64,000 nucleotides of DNA from Streptomyces humicola (lineage in GTDB: Bacteria; Actinomycetota; Actinomycetes; Streptomycetales; Streptomycetaceae), in assembly GCF_024436035.1 (NCBI RefSeq), contig NZ_JANFNG010000012.1, forward strand, positions 62,001 through 126,000, written 5' to 3'. The translations under genes were made by a program, and so were the position numbers. Within the stretch, counting starts at the first letter, position 1, and the number at the start of each line of letters is the position of its first letter. Positions 49,878 to 60,900 of the stretch are shown here, in pieces. Below the pieces are notes generated by a model that was not told where the DNA came from, searched no databases, and saw only the letters and a program-made list of their open reading frames with translations.

Positions 49878-50159
49878 CTAAAGAGCGGCTCTGATCGTCT
49901 TGGGGCGTCCCCCTCTCCATTTTGGGTTCCAGCGCGTCAAACCCCCGCTCGCTGAAGGCGTGGATGTCATCGCGGGTGTAGCCTCGCCGACCTGCATCAG
50001 CGCTGTGATGTCTTTGACAGTCTGGCCTTGGGCGGACATCAGCACCACGATCGCCCGGCGGAGTTTCACCGGGTCCTTCGCGGTCCGGCTGATCCGGTGG
50101 AACTTCCGGCCCTCGTCCATCGTGACCGGCCGGACGAACTCACTCGGCCGACGTCCCAC
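49878..50159 (-). mobile_element. IS630-family transposase N-terminal fragment
   Basis: About 60 residues, EFVRPVTMDEGRKFHRISRT, LRRAIVVLMSAQGQTVKDIT, match the HTH region of IS630 transposases. A frameshift follows (DVIHAF-type sequence in another frame), then GGRPKTI and a stop. The DDE domain is missing. Confidence 0.75.
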
Positions 50160-50305
50160 GACCACCTCCAAGATCAGGTCTTGGAGGTGGTCTGCTGGCC
50201 GACGAGCAGCGGGTCGATTACCCGGCCAAGGCCGTGTGACGAGCCGGTAGCGGGGAAACTCGGGGCAGCGATGGTGCCTGGGTGCCGCGCCCGGGAGCCG
50301 GCGGG

Positions 50306-53077
50306 TCAGCGGGCGGTCTGCCAAGTTCCGCTCGCCCACAGTGCGCCGCCCGTGCCCGGACCACCACCGCCGCGGTAGACGACGAAGTTACCGTCGTCCT
50401 GCATCAATGCGTATGCGCCAGAGTGACCCGACGTGCCGGTTGCCCACAGCGCGCCGCCCTTGCCCGGACCGCCACCGGCGGCGTATACCACCAGATTTCC
50501 GTCCGTCTGCATCTCCGCGTACGCCCCCGGGTGGTGGGAGGTGCCGCTCGCCCAGATCGCCGCGCCATCCCGCTTGCGGTACATCACCAGGTTGCCGTCC
50601 GGCTGCATCACCAGCCGCGTCAGCGTTCCCTGCGTCCACCACCCGGCCTTGATCACCGTGCCCGAACCGATCGTCTGCTGCCTGGCCCATGTGCCGGTCG
50701 CCCACAAGGCCTGACTGCCCTGGTACACCACGACGTTCCCGTCGTCCTGCACCGTCGCGTACGCGCCCGGATGGCCGGACGTGCCGGAGGCCCACAGCGC
50801 GCCGCCCTTGCCGGCGCCACCACCCTGGGCGTACACGACCAGGTTTCCGTCGGTCTGCATCACCGCGTACGCGCCCGGATGGCCGGACGTACCGCTCGCC
50901 CACAATGGTGCGCCGGCACCGCTGCCGCCCGTCTTCAGGTACGCCACCAGGTTCCCGTCCGACTGCATCGTCAGCGTCACGCTGCCGCTGCTCACACTCC
51001 GGCCGGGGGTCAGGAGCTGGCCGGTGAGGATGGAGTCGCCCCCGGCGGGGGCGGGCGCGGATGCGGGTACGTGCGGATCGACGACGTCGATGTTCTCCTG
51101 CGCGTCGAGATACGCGATCCCGCCGTCGTACTTGTCGACCGCCCAGGTCACGCGCCGGTCGTCGGTCAGCGGGCCGGCCGGCAAGGCGGTGAGGTCGCTG
51201 GTGACCGCGGTGCCGGTGTGGAAGTCGGTCAACTCCAGCTTTCCGGCGGCCCGGTCGTGCTCCACGAGGAATCCGTCACCGAGTTGCGCGAGCCCCGCGG
51301 ACGGCACCGGGATGTCCTTGCCGTTCGTCAGGTCCCACACCCCGGACGGCCCGCCGTTACCGCACGACCAGTAGACCCACCGGCTCGCCGACGCCTGCAG
51401 CTCGCTCGGCGTGCACGGCGCGCCCGTTGCCACGGTCTGCACGGTCTTCTGCGTCGCCAGGCCGATCTGGCTGATCGAGCCCTCGGTCGGGTCCGCCACC
51501 CACAGGGTCGATCCGGAGAGGGCGGCGGCGGTGATCGGGCGGGTGAAGAGCACATGGCCGGCGTTGGCCGACTCGGTGTCACCTATGTACTGCTTGTTCG
51601 TCGAACCGCCGTCGTAGACGACGTAGCGGCCGTTGGAGTCGATGAGGGTGCCGCCGGTGGCGCCGGGCTCGATGACGTCGTCCGCCGAGCCGTTCTGGAC
51701 GGTCACCAGGTCGCCGGTCCCGTTGCCGTTCTTCCACAGCTGCGAGATGCGACCGTCACCCGTGCCGATGGGCGGAACGCAAGTGGCCGCGGCATCGCAG
51801 TCACTGCTCACCGCCACATTGCCGAACGCGGTGTGATCGCCGTACGAGGGCGCGGTCCCGCCGAGGGTGATCGAGCGCGTGAACCCGTCGACCGTGGGCG
51901 AGCTGTTGCGCTCGTCGGTGAACAGGGTGCCGCCGGCGAGCGAGAGTCCGTCGATCGGTGACGGGATGACAGGCTCGGGCTCCACTGAGTTGAACGCAAG
52001 CGTGCTGTCGGTGTCAGCCGTCACCCGGCGTACAGCCCAGTCCGTGACGGAGGTGCCGCCGAGCACCACGGCACCGCCCGGGCCGGAGTCGACCTCGTCC
52101 ATGTTCGCGTGGTCGAGGACCGGCGTGAGGCTGCTGCCGGACAGCGGCATCGAGTACAGCGGATAGCCGACGGTGTCGTCGGTGACTATGGCGCCGGTGT
52201 GTGACACCTCGAAAGTGGCCAGCAGCGAGTCCCCGACGATGGCGAAGGAGCGGGGCGTGGCGGTGTAGCCGCTGGGCAGCGGCGGCGCCGGTACCGGGAC
52301 CTGGGTTATCGGCGCGTAGATCTCGGTGCGCTTCAGCACATTCAGGACGGGTTGAGTGCTGCTTTCGTCCCACATGGCGACGTATGTGTCGCTCAGCAGC
52401 GCCTGCACCTTGTGGCCGGATGGGATGATGAAGGCGATGTCCGCGCGGGCGGTGGCCAGGTCGAGCAGGCCCAATTCGCTGCCGCTGCTGCCGTCCTGCC
52501 TGAGCACGACGGAGTTGGCGTCCCCGGCCAGCGCGGTCACTGTGACGTTGGTGTCGCCGGACATGCCGGTGACCGTGGTGTCGGTCTCCTGGCCGTTCGA
52601 CTGGCTGAGCACGTGGACGCTCACCCCGGTGTCGCCGGTGTCCGGGGCGGTGGTGACGACTCGCGAGCCGAAGGTGCCGAGGTAGGTCTGGCCCGCCGGG
52701 ATCGTGAAGAGGGTCGTCGTGCCGGTGTCCATGTCCTGCAGCTGGATGCCGTCGCTGACCGCGGTCGCGACGACGTCCGCGCCGGCCCCGGACTTGCCGA
52801 CGCCGACGCCGAGGTTTTCGTTCACCGGGGTGTTGACGCTGCCGGCGTACGTGGTCCACTCGTAGCCGGTCTGGCCCTCCTGCTTGTGCAGGAATCCGCC
52901 AGGCCCGGCGAAAACAACGTTATCGGCGGGCGGCGTGTCCCGCAGTGCCGCTGGAATGACCGACTCGCTCGGGCTGTCCGCGTGGGCCGCGGGTGCGGCG
53001 AGCGAGGCCAGACCAGAGACGAGGGTGAAAGCCGCGGCAACTGCGATGGAGCCGTGTACGAGGGCGCGTTGAGCCAC
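50306..53077 (-). CDS. Secreted beta-propeller-like protein with two bulb-lectin domains
   Basis: A 923-residue exported protein. The signal peptide covers residues 1-33 (AAHA|DS). Residues about 50-670 form repeated beta-rich segments like a propeller (recurring VVLRQDGSSGSELGLLDLAT, TLWVADPTEGSISQIGLAT). Two D-mannose-binding B_lectin domains follow at about 685-795 and 800-923, each with repeated QxDGNLVxY sites (MQSDGNLVAY, MQTDGNLVVY) and ALWASGTSGHPGAYA. It should bind surface mannose-type glycans. ATG at 53077 after GGGAGGA-type sequence. It ends in the same lectin pair as the amidase gene next to it. Confidence 0.88.
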   Translation of the reverse strand: MAQRALVHGSIAVAAAFTLVSGLASLAAPAAHADSPSESVIPAALRDTPPADNVVFAGPGGFLHKQEGQTGYEWTTYAGSVNTPVNENLGVGVGKSGAGADVVATAVSDGIQLQDMDTGTTTLFTIPAGQTYLGTFGSRVVTTAPDTGDTGVSVHVLSQSNGQETDTTVTGMSGDTNVTVTALAGDANSVVLRQDGSSGSELGLLDLATARADIAFIIPSGHKVQALLSDTYVAMWDESSTQPVLNVLKRTEIYAPITQVPVPAPPLPSGYTATPRSFAIVGDSLLATFEVSHTGAIVTDDTVGYPLYSMPLSGSSLTPVLDHANMDEVDSGPGGAVVLGGTSVTDWAVRRVTADTDSTLAFNSVEPEPVIPSPIDGLSLAGGTLFTDERNSSPTVDGFTRSITLGGTAPSYGDHTAFGNVAVSSDCDAAATCVPPIGTGDGRISQLWKNGNGTGDLVTVQNGSADDVIEPGATGGTLIDSNGRYVVYDGGSTNKQYIGDTESANAGHVLFTRPITAAALSGSTLWVADPTEGSISQIGLATQKTVQTVATGAPCTPSELQASASRWVYWSCGNGGPSGVWDLTNGKDIPVPSAGLAQLGDGFLVEHDRAAGKLELTDFHTGTAVTSDLTALPAGPLTDDRRVTWAVDKYDGGIAYLDAQENIDVVDPHVPASAPAPAGGDSILTGQLLTPGRSVSSGSVTLTMQSDGNLVAYLKTGGSGAGAPLWASGTSGHPGAYAVMQTDGNLVVYAQGGGAGKGGALWASGTSGHPGAYATVQDDGNVVVYQGSQALWATGTWARQQTIGSGTVIKAGWWTQGTLTRLVMQPDGNLVMYRKRDGAAIWASGTSHHPGAYAEMQTDGNLVVYAAGGGPGKGGALWATGTSGHSGAYALMQDDGNFVVYRGGGGPGTGGALWASGTWQTAR

Positions 53078-53550
53078 CCGTTCCTCCCATGAAGGCTGAT
53101 GAATGCATGGGACGCCACGAACACCACGATGGTTCTTGCCATCCGGTGATTCAGTTCAGTGTGTGAAGCCCCCGGCCCCCACCCCATGCGAGTGATCGGA
53201 AGGCTAGCGCAGCTTCATGCGTCGCGGAAGATGTGAAGGAACAGAAACCGAAAGCGCTTGCGCACGAGAAGCCGCCGACACCATGACCTGCGGCTCTGCG
53301 AGCCACCGGCCGGCGGGGGCGCCTGAATTTGGGTGCAGCAATGCATCTCGATCTACTCGTTGTCGGCCGGCCCCGCGGACCGCGTATCCCAGCGCCTTCG
53401 GGCTTGCCGACGCAGCCCGCGGACCTACGCGGCGCTCTCTCCGGATCTAGTGCCGGATTGAGCTCGCGGGTGGCCGCCCACCTCCTGCAAGGCGCGCTGC
53501 CGCCGGCCGCCGTCTGTGCGGTGGGTTCTGGTCAGCGAGCTGAACGTTGA
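53078..53550. other. Intergenic region between the two lectin genes
   Basis: The 530-base gap contains the promoter and ribosome site of the propeller-lectin gene on the minus strand and, at its right end, the terminator of the amidase gene. No additional gene is supported; a 77-codon plus-strand frame at 53217 looks random. Confidence 0.55.
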
Positions 53551-53583
53551 CTGCCCTGCCGGGCCAGGTGGCCGGCAGGGCAG
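53551..53583 (-). terminator. Terminator of the lectin-amidase gene
   Basis: A perfect 12-base-pair stem, CTGCCCTGCCGG with its complement, nine-base loop, 29 bases after the amidase stop on the minus strand. Confidence 0.85.
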
Positions 53584-53611
53584 TCTGTGTTGGTGGCTCA
53601 ACCGGTGGTGG

Positions 53612-56578
53612 TCAGGGCACCTGGCTTGAGGTGTTGCTGGTCCACAGGGTGGAGCCGGTGACGGTGGGGCCGCCACCGCTGCCGTAGACGACGAGGTTGC
53701 CGTCGTCCTGGAGGGTGGCGTAGGCGCCGGAGTGTCCCCAGGTGTTGGTGGACCACAGTGCGCCGCCGGTGCTGGGGCCGCCACCGGGCTTGTAGACGAC
53801 GAGGTTGCCGTCGGTCTGCATGTAGGCGTACGCGCCGCCGTGGCCGTAGGTGCTGCTCGACCAGATCGGCTTGCCGTCGCTGTTGCGGTACATCACGAAG
53901 TTGCCGTCCAACTGCATGACCAGCCGGGTGTACTTGGCTTGCGTCCACCAGCCGGGCGTCAGCTTCTGGCCCGAGCCGATGGTCTGGGGGTGGTCGTAGA
54001 CGTTGGTGGCCCACAACGCGCCGCCGGTGCTCGGCCCGCCACCGCTGCCGTAGACGACGAGGTTGCCGTCGTCCTGGAGGGTGGCGTAGGCGCCGGAGTG
54101 TCCCCAGGTGTTGGTGGACCACAGTGCGCCGCCGGTGCTGGGGCCGCCACCGGGCTTGTAGACGACGAGGTTGCCGTCGGATTGCATGTAGGCGTAGGCG
54201 CCGCTGTGTCCGTTGGTGTTGGAGGCCCACACCGCCAGGCCGTTTCCGCTGCCGCCGGTCTTGAGGTAGCCGACCAGGTTGCCGTCCGTCTGCATGGTCA
54301 GCGTCATGCTGGCGCTGGACAGGCTGTGGCCCGGGATGAGGAACTGACCGGGCTGGATGGTGTTTCCGCTGGCCGACGGCGCAACGGGGTTCACGACCTT
54401 GACGTCGGCGGTGTTCACGTAGGCGAGGCGGTCGTCATACTGGATCGGATAGTAGGTGGTCGTGCCCGTGACCAGGGTGCGGTCACCGGGCGCGCTTCCG
54501 TCGATGTTCACCGAGTTGTAGAAGTCGGACGTCTCCGCTGGCTGGGCGAGGTAAAGCTGCCCGGCCGGGACGGTGTACTTCGACAGCGGGCTGACCGGCT
54601 GCGCAGTGATGGTGCTCGGGTAGGCGCTCGCCTCCGGGTAGGCGCGGCCGTAGACCGCAATCGAGGTGGCGCCGTCCTTGGGGGTGATCAGCGTCTGCGT
54701 GGTGTCGCTGACCGGCGTGGTGAACGTCCCGCCGGGATTGTCGAACCAGACTTCCTGGCCGCCATACCAGATCGCTGTCCAGTCACCTTGCTGCGCTGCG
54801 ACCACGAACTGCTGCCCGGCTTCGGCCTTGTCTCCCCAGTCCGGTCCAGCCGTGGTGCCCGACCCGCTGGAGTGCAGGTACGGATCCGAGATCAGCGGAT
54901 CGCTGCTGGACGGGCCGGTGCGCAGATAGACGAAGTTGGCCGGCTGAGCCGAGGTGCTGTCCACCGGGGGCTCGTTGGCGGTGGTGAACGGTGGTGCAAT
55001 CTGGATCAGTTCTCCGGCCTGCAGCGGGTCGCCGACCGGGTTGCTGTTGCTCGGTGCGCCGAGCAGCTGCATGTAGTGGTTCCAGTCCCAGAAGGGCCCT
55101 GGGTCCCAGTGCATGCCGGCCACGTAGGCGTCGAGCGGTCCGGGGACGTTGTCGTGGCCGATGATGTGTTCACGGTCGAGCGGGATGTTGTACTTCGCCG
55201 CCAACCACTTCACCAATGTGGCGGAGGACTCGTACTCGGACTCGGTGTACCATGTCGCGCCCTGGAGCGCGTAGCCCTCGTGCTCGACCCCGATCGCGTG
55301 CATGTTGATGTACTTGTTGCCCGCGTGCCAGGCGATGTCCTTGTTCGGCACCATCTGAGTGACCAGTCCGTCGGAGGACCGGATCACGTAGTTCGCGCTT
55401 GCATACGCGGTCGGGTCCTGGAACTGGTTGATCGTCGTGCTGTAGCTGGCCTCGGTGTCGTGGATGACGATGTACTTGATCGCGTCCCCGTCGGCCGGAC
55501 GGTTGGCGATGTCGTAGTTGCCGTAGTCGCTCAGGGACGAGCTGTCCTGCGCGTACGCGGCGGGAACGAAGTTGCACGCCAGACCTGACGGGCACTCTGG
55601 CGTCGGTGTTGGCGTGGGCGTAGGGCTCGGGCTCGCCGTGGGCGTCGGGCTGGCCGTGGCGGTTGGGGTCGGCGGGGGCGTGGGCGTGGGGCTGGCCGTG
55701 GCGGTTGGAGTCGCGGTGGGTGTGGGCGTCGGGCTCGCGGTCGCCGTCGCGGTTGCGGTGGCCGTGGTGGTGTAGCTCATCGGCGAGTAGCTCGCCGTCG
55801 TGGTCTGCGGCCGCAGGCTTGGCTGCGCGGGCAGCGTCACCGCCTGGCCGTCGGCGGTGAGCCGGCTGATGCCCTGCTGGATGTGTGCGTAGACGCGCTG
55901 TGCGAACTGCGCCGCACCTGCAGCGTCCGGGGACTGGCTGAACCGCTCGACGGCCGGATACCACTGGGCCGGATCCGTCGGAAGCCCGCCGGTCGCCTGC
56001 TGCTCGTACTGCGCCAGCAGCGCCGCGCCACCGCGCAAGCTCTGCTTCATGTCGCCGCGCAGCGCGCTCGCGGACTGGCCGGTCAGCTTCGCCGCAGCAT
56101 CAAGGGTGTGCAGCGCCGGGGTGTTGGTCTGCACCGCGCCTACATCCGCGAGCACCCGGGCGTCCGGGTGGAAGTGGCCCCGCCGGTCGTCCCCGCGCAT
56201 GTTCAGCTCGGTCATCCGGTCCGAAACCGACGGATGCTCCACCTGCGTCGGGTCGACTTGGGTCAGACCCATCACGTTGTAGTTGCCGGTCGCGCTCGGC
56301 TGCCCGTTGTGGGTGTCCCAGCGGGACTCCATGTACGCCACACCGAGTAGCACACTCTCCGGCACGTGGTACTCCTGCGCCGCCGCGCCGAACTCGTCCT
56401 GCAGCGCATACGGCTGCGGACCCCCGGACTGGCCAGCTTGCGCCATCGCCACGATCCCGGAAGCCGCTGCCACCGCCACCACGCCCGCGATCCCGACCGT
56501 GATCCGGAGATGAGATCTTCGGTGCTTACGCTCTCTTCGGGACAAAACGCCCCCTATCCCTCGGCCGATGATGTTCAT
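53612..56578 (-). CDS. SLT-amidase wall hydrolase with two bulb-lectin domains
   Basis: A 988-residue protein. The ATG at 56578 starts a basic N-terminus and one membrane helix (about 25-48). Residues about 60-260 form an SLT-like region (PESVLLGVAYMESRWD, GLTQVDPTQVEHP). A Pro/Thr/Ala-rich linker is at about 265-335. Amidase_2 (N-acetylmuramoyl-L-alanine amidase) spans about 360-520 with zinc ligands in IVIHDTE and HIIGHDNVPG. Two B_lectin domains end it (about 741-860, 864-988). It would cut peptidoglycan while bound to mannose-type glycan. It is downstream of the BMP-like gene on the same strand. Confidence 0.9.
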   Translation of the reverse strand: MNIIGRGIGGVLSRRERKHRRSHLRITVGIAGVVAVAAASGIVAMAQAGQSGGPQPYALQDEFGAAAQEYHVPESVLLGVAYMESRWDTHNGQPSATGNYNVMGLTQVDPTQVEHPSVSDRMTELNMRGDDRRGHFHPDARVLADVGAVQTNTPALHTLDAAAKLTGQSASALRGDMKQSLRGGAALLAQYEQQATGGLPTDPAQWYPAVERFSQSPDAAGAAQFAQRVYAHIQQGISRLTADGQAVTLPAQPSLRPQTTTASYSPMSYTTTATATATATASPTPTPTATPTATASPTPTPPPTPTATASPTPTASPSPTPTPTPTPECPSGLACNFVPAAYAQDSSSLSDYGNYDIANRPADGDAIKYIVIHDTEASYSTTINQFQDPTAYASANYVIRSSDGLVTQMVPNKDIAWHAGNKYINMHAIGVEHEGYALQGATWYTESEYESSATLVKWLAAKYNIPLDREHIIGHDNVPGPLDAYVAGMHWDPGPFWDWNHYMQLLGAPSNSNPVGDPLQAGELIQIAPPFTTANEPPVDSTSAQPANFVYLRTGPSSSDPLISDPYLHSSGSGTTAGPDWGDKAEAGQQFVVAAQQGDWTAIWYGGQEVWFDNPGGTFTTPVSDTTQTLITPKDGATSIAVYGRAYPEASAYPSTITAQPVSPLSKYTVPAGQLYLAQPAETSDFYNSVNIDGSAPGDRTLVTGTTTYYPIQYDDRLAYVNTADVKVVNPVAPSASGNTIQPGQFLIPGHSLSSASMTLTMQTDGNLVGYLKTGGSGNGLAVWASNTNGHSGAYAYMQSDGNLVVYKPGGGPSTGGALWSTNTWGHSGAYATLQDDGNLVVYGSGGGPSTGGALWATNVYDHPQTIGSGQKLTPGWWTQAKYTRLVMQLDGNFVMYRNSDGKPIWSSSTYGHGGAYAYMQTDGNLVVYKPGGGPSTGGALWSTNTWGHSGAYATLQDDGNLVVYGSGGGPTVTGSTLWTSNTSSQVP
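53670..54180. repeat. 145-base perfect direct repeat within the lectin domains
   Basis: Bases 53670-53814 recur identically at 54036-54180, an offset of 366 bases (122 codons, exactly one lectin domain). Identity falls sharply outside, so a recent duplication or gene conversion has copied part of one lectin domain to the other. Confidence 0.9.
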
Positions 56579-56822
56579 AATCACCCGGTGGGGGGCGGGC
56601 ACGGGAACGATAGCAGGCAGATCATAAGTCGAGTGGTGGAGGAGGGCGTTCGGCGTTGGCGTGCTGCTCCAGGCCGGCCCGGTGACCGGGGCTCGGCCCC
56701 ACTGCTCTGTGGGCCCCGCGAAGAGCGCCAACCTACGAGAGCCGTACACGGCCAGGCTGCCATAGCCCTGATGGACAGGCCATTCTTGGGGCGCTGCCGT
56801 CCGGGTTCCGCCCGCCTGATAC

Positions 56823-57353
56823 TCAGGCCCGGTGGGGTGACTGGGGGTGGGCGGCTCCTCGAACCATACTGCTGATGGTCGACTGGCTGGCCGATGAAAA
56901 GCTGTGCATGTTGGGCAGCTTGATGGGTTGACCGATGCTGACGAATTGCTGGCGCGGGTTGTGCTGAGCCGCTGTGACTATGGCATCGTGCAGATCGGGT
57001 CCTACGGAGATTATCAGTCCGCAGTGACGCTGCATAAGGCTGTTGACATAGGGGAGCGGCGCTGCATTTCCGGTGTCCGGGACCACGATGTGCTGCGCGT
57101 TGATTGCGGCGCCCTGAGCGGCTTCCTGCACGGCCGACCAGACGGACGGGGTCATAGCGGCATCGTGCTGATCGTTGATCAGGCAGGTGCGGAAATTTCT
57201 TGAGACATTGTTGGCGACGATCCGTGGGGTCTGCGGACCTGTCAACACGGAAAAAGCAAGCCATGTCAGCAGACCCACGGTGATCAGTGCGCCTAGGGCA
57301 GCCGTCAGTCGGGCCTGTCGAGGGCGATTTTGAAGACTGAAAGGAAGGTTCAC
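56823..57353 (-). CDS. Secreted BMP-family-like ligand-binding protein
   Basis: A 176-residue protein with a single helix at about 18-38 and a truncated BMP/PnrA-type periplasmic-binding fold: FRTCLINDQHDAAMTPSVWS, QHIVVPDTGN, LMQRHCGLIISVGP, RQQFVSIGQP. It is about half the length of transporter-bound BMP proteins, but matches short streptomycete members. GTG start at 57353 after GGGAGC. It lies upstream of and parallel to the SLT-amidase gene, divergent from the Rhs gene. Confidence 0.72.
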   Translation of the reverse strand: MNLPFSLQNRPRQARLTAALGALITVGLLTWLAFSVLTGPQTPRIVANNVSRNFRTCLINDQHDAAMTPSVWSAVQEAAQGAAINAQHIVVPDTGNAAPLPYVNSLMQRHCGLIISVGPDLHDAIVTAAQHNPRQQFVSIGQPIKLPNMHSFSSASQSTISSMVRGAAHPQSPHRA

Positions 57354-57905
57354 GTGGCGCTCCCGATGTGGATTCGAAAGTAGCTTGATACTTTCTGGTC
57401 GGTGTGACCGTGGTTTGCTTCTGGGTTCGGCATTTCTGTTTTTCCGCCCACTTGCTGCAGAGGTGCGATGTCCCTGGAGAGGTGCGGATGCCGAGCCTGC
57501 CTGCTTGATGGAGCGGTGTTTGTGGCACTAGGTGGCCACCCACGCAGGCGTCTTTGCGGGAACAGCATCGGGCTCCAATCGGTGCGGGCCTCGCGTACGA
57601 CGCGCAGGTCGGGAGCACGGAGCCAGCCAGGTTTTACCACATCGACTGATGGGACGGCGGTGCGGGAGGCCGGCCACTCTCCTCGATCTTCTGTGAGTCT
57701 CAATGTGACTCTGGCGCGGGGGGCGGGCGGCCGCCAAGGTTTGGCAAAGATCGCCGAGGGCAAATCGGGTGCAAACGTGTGTGATCATGCCGGGTCATTA
57801 TGACTGTTTGTCGATGAATCGTTGCCGAACCGTCAAAGCACGGGTACAACTTGGCCGCTGCGCCTCCACAGGAGGGGCGCTTGTGCCTTGTGTGGGGGTT
57901 CTGCG
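57354..57905. other. Divergent intergenic region before the Rhs gene
   Basis: 552 bases between divergent starts. No gene or strong repeat. It must hold the promoters of both the BMP-like gene and the Rhs gene; GGGGGT at about 57892 is the Rhs ribosome site. Base composition is less GC-rich than in the flanking genes. Confidence 0.5.
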
Positions 57906-60900
57906 ATGAGTCGCCGGGCTGTTGGTGTGTCGTCTTGTGTGGTCAGGGGGTTGGCGTTCATCGCTTCCCTCGGCTGCGGTGTGCAGCGGCGTTGGCTGCG
58001 GTGGATGGCGACCGTCGTGAGCGGCGTGCTGCTCGTGACGCTGGCAACGCAGCCTGCGCAGGCGGTCATCGTCGAGCACGCCGTGGCGTCAGGCTCTGCG
58101 GTGCTTCCGCAGCAGCGGACCGGGTCGGCGGCGGGGTTGGCGCACCAGGTGAGGTCGGCAGCTCTGCGGGCGAGCCGGAGCGCGTCGAGCCCGAAGGCCA
58201 AGCCGGTCCCGGGAGCTTTGCCATCCTCGTCGACGCACCTGCCGCCATCGAAGGAACAAGGCTCCTTCACCCCCAAGGGCACGACTGTCGCCAAGCAGGT
58301 CACGCCTCCGGCGCAGGTGCGTGCCGCTTTGCTGAAGCAGGCTCAGCAGCACGCCGCGAGGGCGAATTCGACGGCGCCGCAGGGGGATCCGCACCTTCCG
58401 GGGCCGAAGGCCAGCGGCGTGGAGGTGGTCAAGGACCGCACCGCGAACACCTCGGTGTTCCAGAACCCGGACGGCACGTACACCGCCCGGGTCTACCCCC
58501 GTCCGGTGCACTACCGCACCGCGAACGGCACCTGGGCGGACATCGACAACACCCTGGTGAAGGGTTCGGATGGCAGGTGGGCCGAGCGGGCGGATTCGCC
58601 GTCGGCGAGCTTCGCTGGTAGCGGAAACGATCCTCTCCTGGTCTCCTACGGTCCGTCGGCGAATGAGCAGGTCGGCTACTCGCTGCAGGGCGCCGCTGCC
58701 GTGACGGGGCAGGCGTCGGGGAGCACGATCACCTACCCCGCGATCGCGACCGCTTCGGATCTGCAGTACGCGGTCACCTCGAGCGGGGTGAAGGAAACCC
58801 TGCTCCTGCACGACGCCTCGGCCCCGACGACCTGGGTGTTCCCTCTCCACCTAACCGGCTTGACCCCCTCACTCACTTCAGACGGCAGCGTGGTGTTCAA
58901 GGACGCCTCCGGCGCCGTGCGTGCGACGATTCCGCACGGTTACATGGAGGACTCCAACATCGGTCAGGTCTCTGGCGAGGGCGCGATGTCGACCGGGGTG
59001 GCCTACAGCCTGACCACAGTGAACGGTGCCCCGGCGCTGCGGGTGTCGCTGGATACGTCGTGGCTGCACGACAAGGCGCGCGTCTTCCCGGTCAAGGTGG
59101 ACCCGACTAACCTCAACGCCTCCTCCAGCACCTATGTGGAGACGCCCTACGACATCAACTTCTCCACTGACTCGACGCTGAAGGTCGGCTCCTACGACGG
59201 AGGCGCGCACAAGGCCAACAGTTATGTGCTGAACTGGTCGTTCGGGTCGACGTTCCAGAACGACTACATCGAGCAGGCATCGTTGTACCTGGACGATGTG
59301 TGGTCCGGGGGCTGCACGGCCGAGCCGGTCTACGTTTCGCCGATCACCAGCGGCTGGAACGTCAGCCAGATCGCCAACTATCCCGGGTTGTCGTACGGTT
59401 CGCCGATCGGGTCGGCGAGCTTCGAGGCCGGCGCCAGCTGCGGCGGCTCGTCCTGGCACAGCATCGACCTGGGCGATACCGACCAGGCCTCCGGGGTGAA
59501 GCTGCTGGAGGGTTGGGCCCATGGCACCTACAACGAGGGCTTGGCGCTGACCGCGAACAACTCGGTCGTGGCGGCGTGGAAGCAGTTCGCCTCCGTCAAC
59601 TCCTCCTACCCGCCGTACCTGTCGGTCACCTACAGCACCTACGGGGCCGACTACAACATCCCGAGCCAGAACTACACCGAGCCCACGGCCAACACCTACG
59701 GCTCGATGAACGTCAACGTCACCAATCGGGGCACGTCGGCGTGGACGTCGTCGAACATGACGCTGTCCGACGACGTGTACAGCAGCTCCTGGTCGTCAAT
59801 CAGCGCGATCTCGCCGCGCGTTTCGGTCCCGTCCACGGTTAACCCGAACTCCAGTGTGTCGATGACTGGGTCGATCGGCCCGATCACCCCCGGCCAGTAC
59901 TACGTGTGCTGGGACATGTATCTGAACGGGAACACCTCGTTCTACTTCACCTACCACGTCACGTATGCGTGCTATGAGATCAACTCGGCAAACGCACCGC
60001 CACAGATCGACTCCACCTCGCCACCCTCGAACGTAGCGCTCGGCAGCCTCACACCGGAGCTCTTCGCCTCCGGCCATGACCCGGACAACTACCCGGGCAA
60101 GGGCCTGACCTACGACTTCCGTATCTACACCAACCCCACCGCCGGCTCCCCGTCGCTGGTGGTCGACTCCGGCTCGATCAGCGCAACGCACTGGGTGGTG
60201 CCATCAGGCAAGCTGTCCTGGAACCAGTCGTACTACTGGCAGGTCTCCGACAACGACACGCTCTCTTCCAGTGCGTGGAGTGCCCCGTCGTACTTCACGA
60301 CGACCGTTCCCCAGCCGCTGATCACCTCACACCTCGGTGCGGCAGCACAAGGGCCGAACGGCAAGACCTTCGACCCAAGGGTCGGGAACTACACCACCTC
60401 CGCCACCGATGCGAACGTGTCCGTGGTCGGACCGGCGCTGTCAGTGGCGCGCTCCTACAATTCCCTCGATCCGCGCACCAGCAACCTGTTCGGCGCCGGA
60501 TGGTCGACGACGTACGACATGTCCGCAGCGCCCGATAACGACGGAACCGGCGCGGTCGTGGTCACCATGGCCAACGGCCAGCAGGAGCGGTACGGACTGA
60601 ACGCGGATGGAAGCACGTTCTCCCCTCCTCAGGGCACCTATGCCACCTTCCAGACGGTCAGCGGCGGTGGCTACACCCTCACGGACAAGTCGGGGACCAC
60701 GTACACCTTCGGCGAGCAGTCCGGTACGGTCTGGAAGCTGACGAAGATCACGGACGCGGACGGGCGGAGCGAGACTCTCACCTACAACTCCGACGGCACG
60801 CTGGCCACGGTCACCAACACCGGTAGCAACCGGTCGCTGCACTTCACCTGGGGCAGCGGTCACGTCACCCAGGTGGCGACCGACCCAGCCACCTCCGGTG

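Noticed and set aside
57350-57763. Small minus-strand gene overlapping the BMP-like start
   Set aside because: The protein is low complexity, has no ribosome site and overlaps the divergent promoter region.
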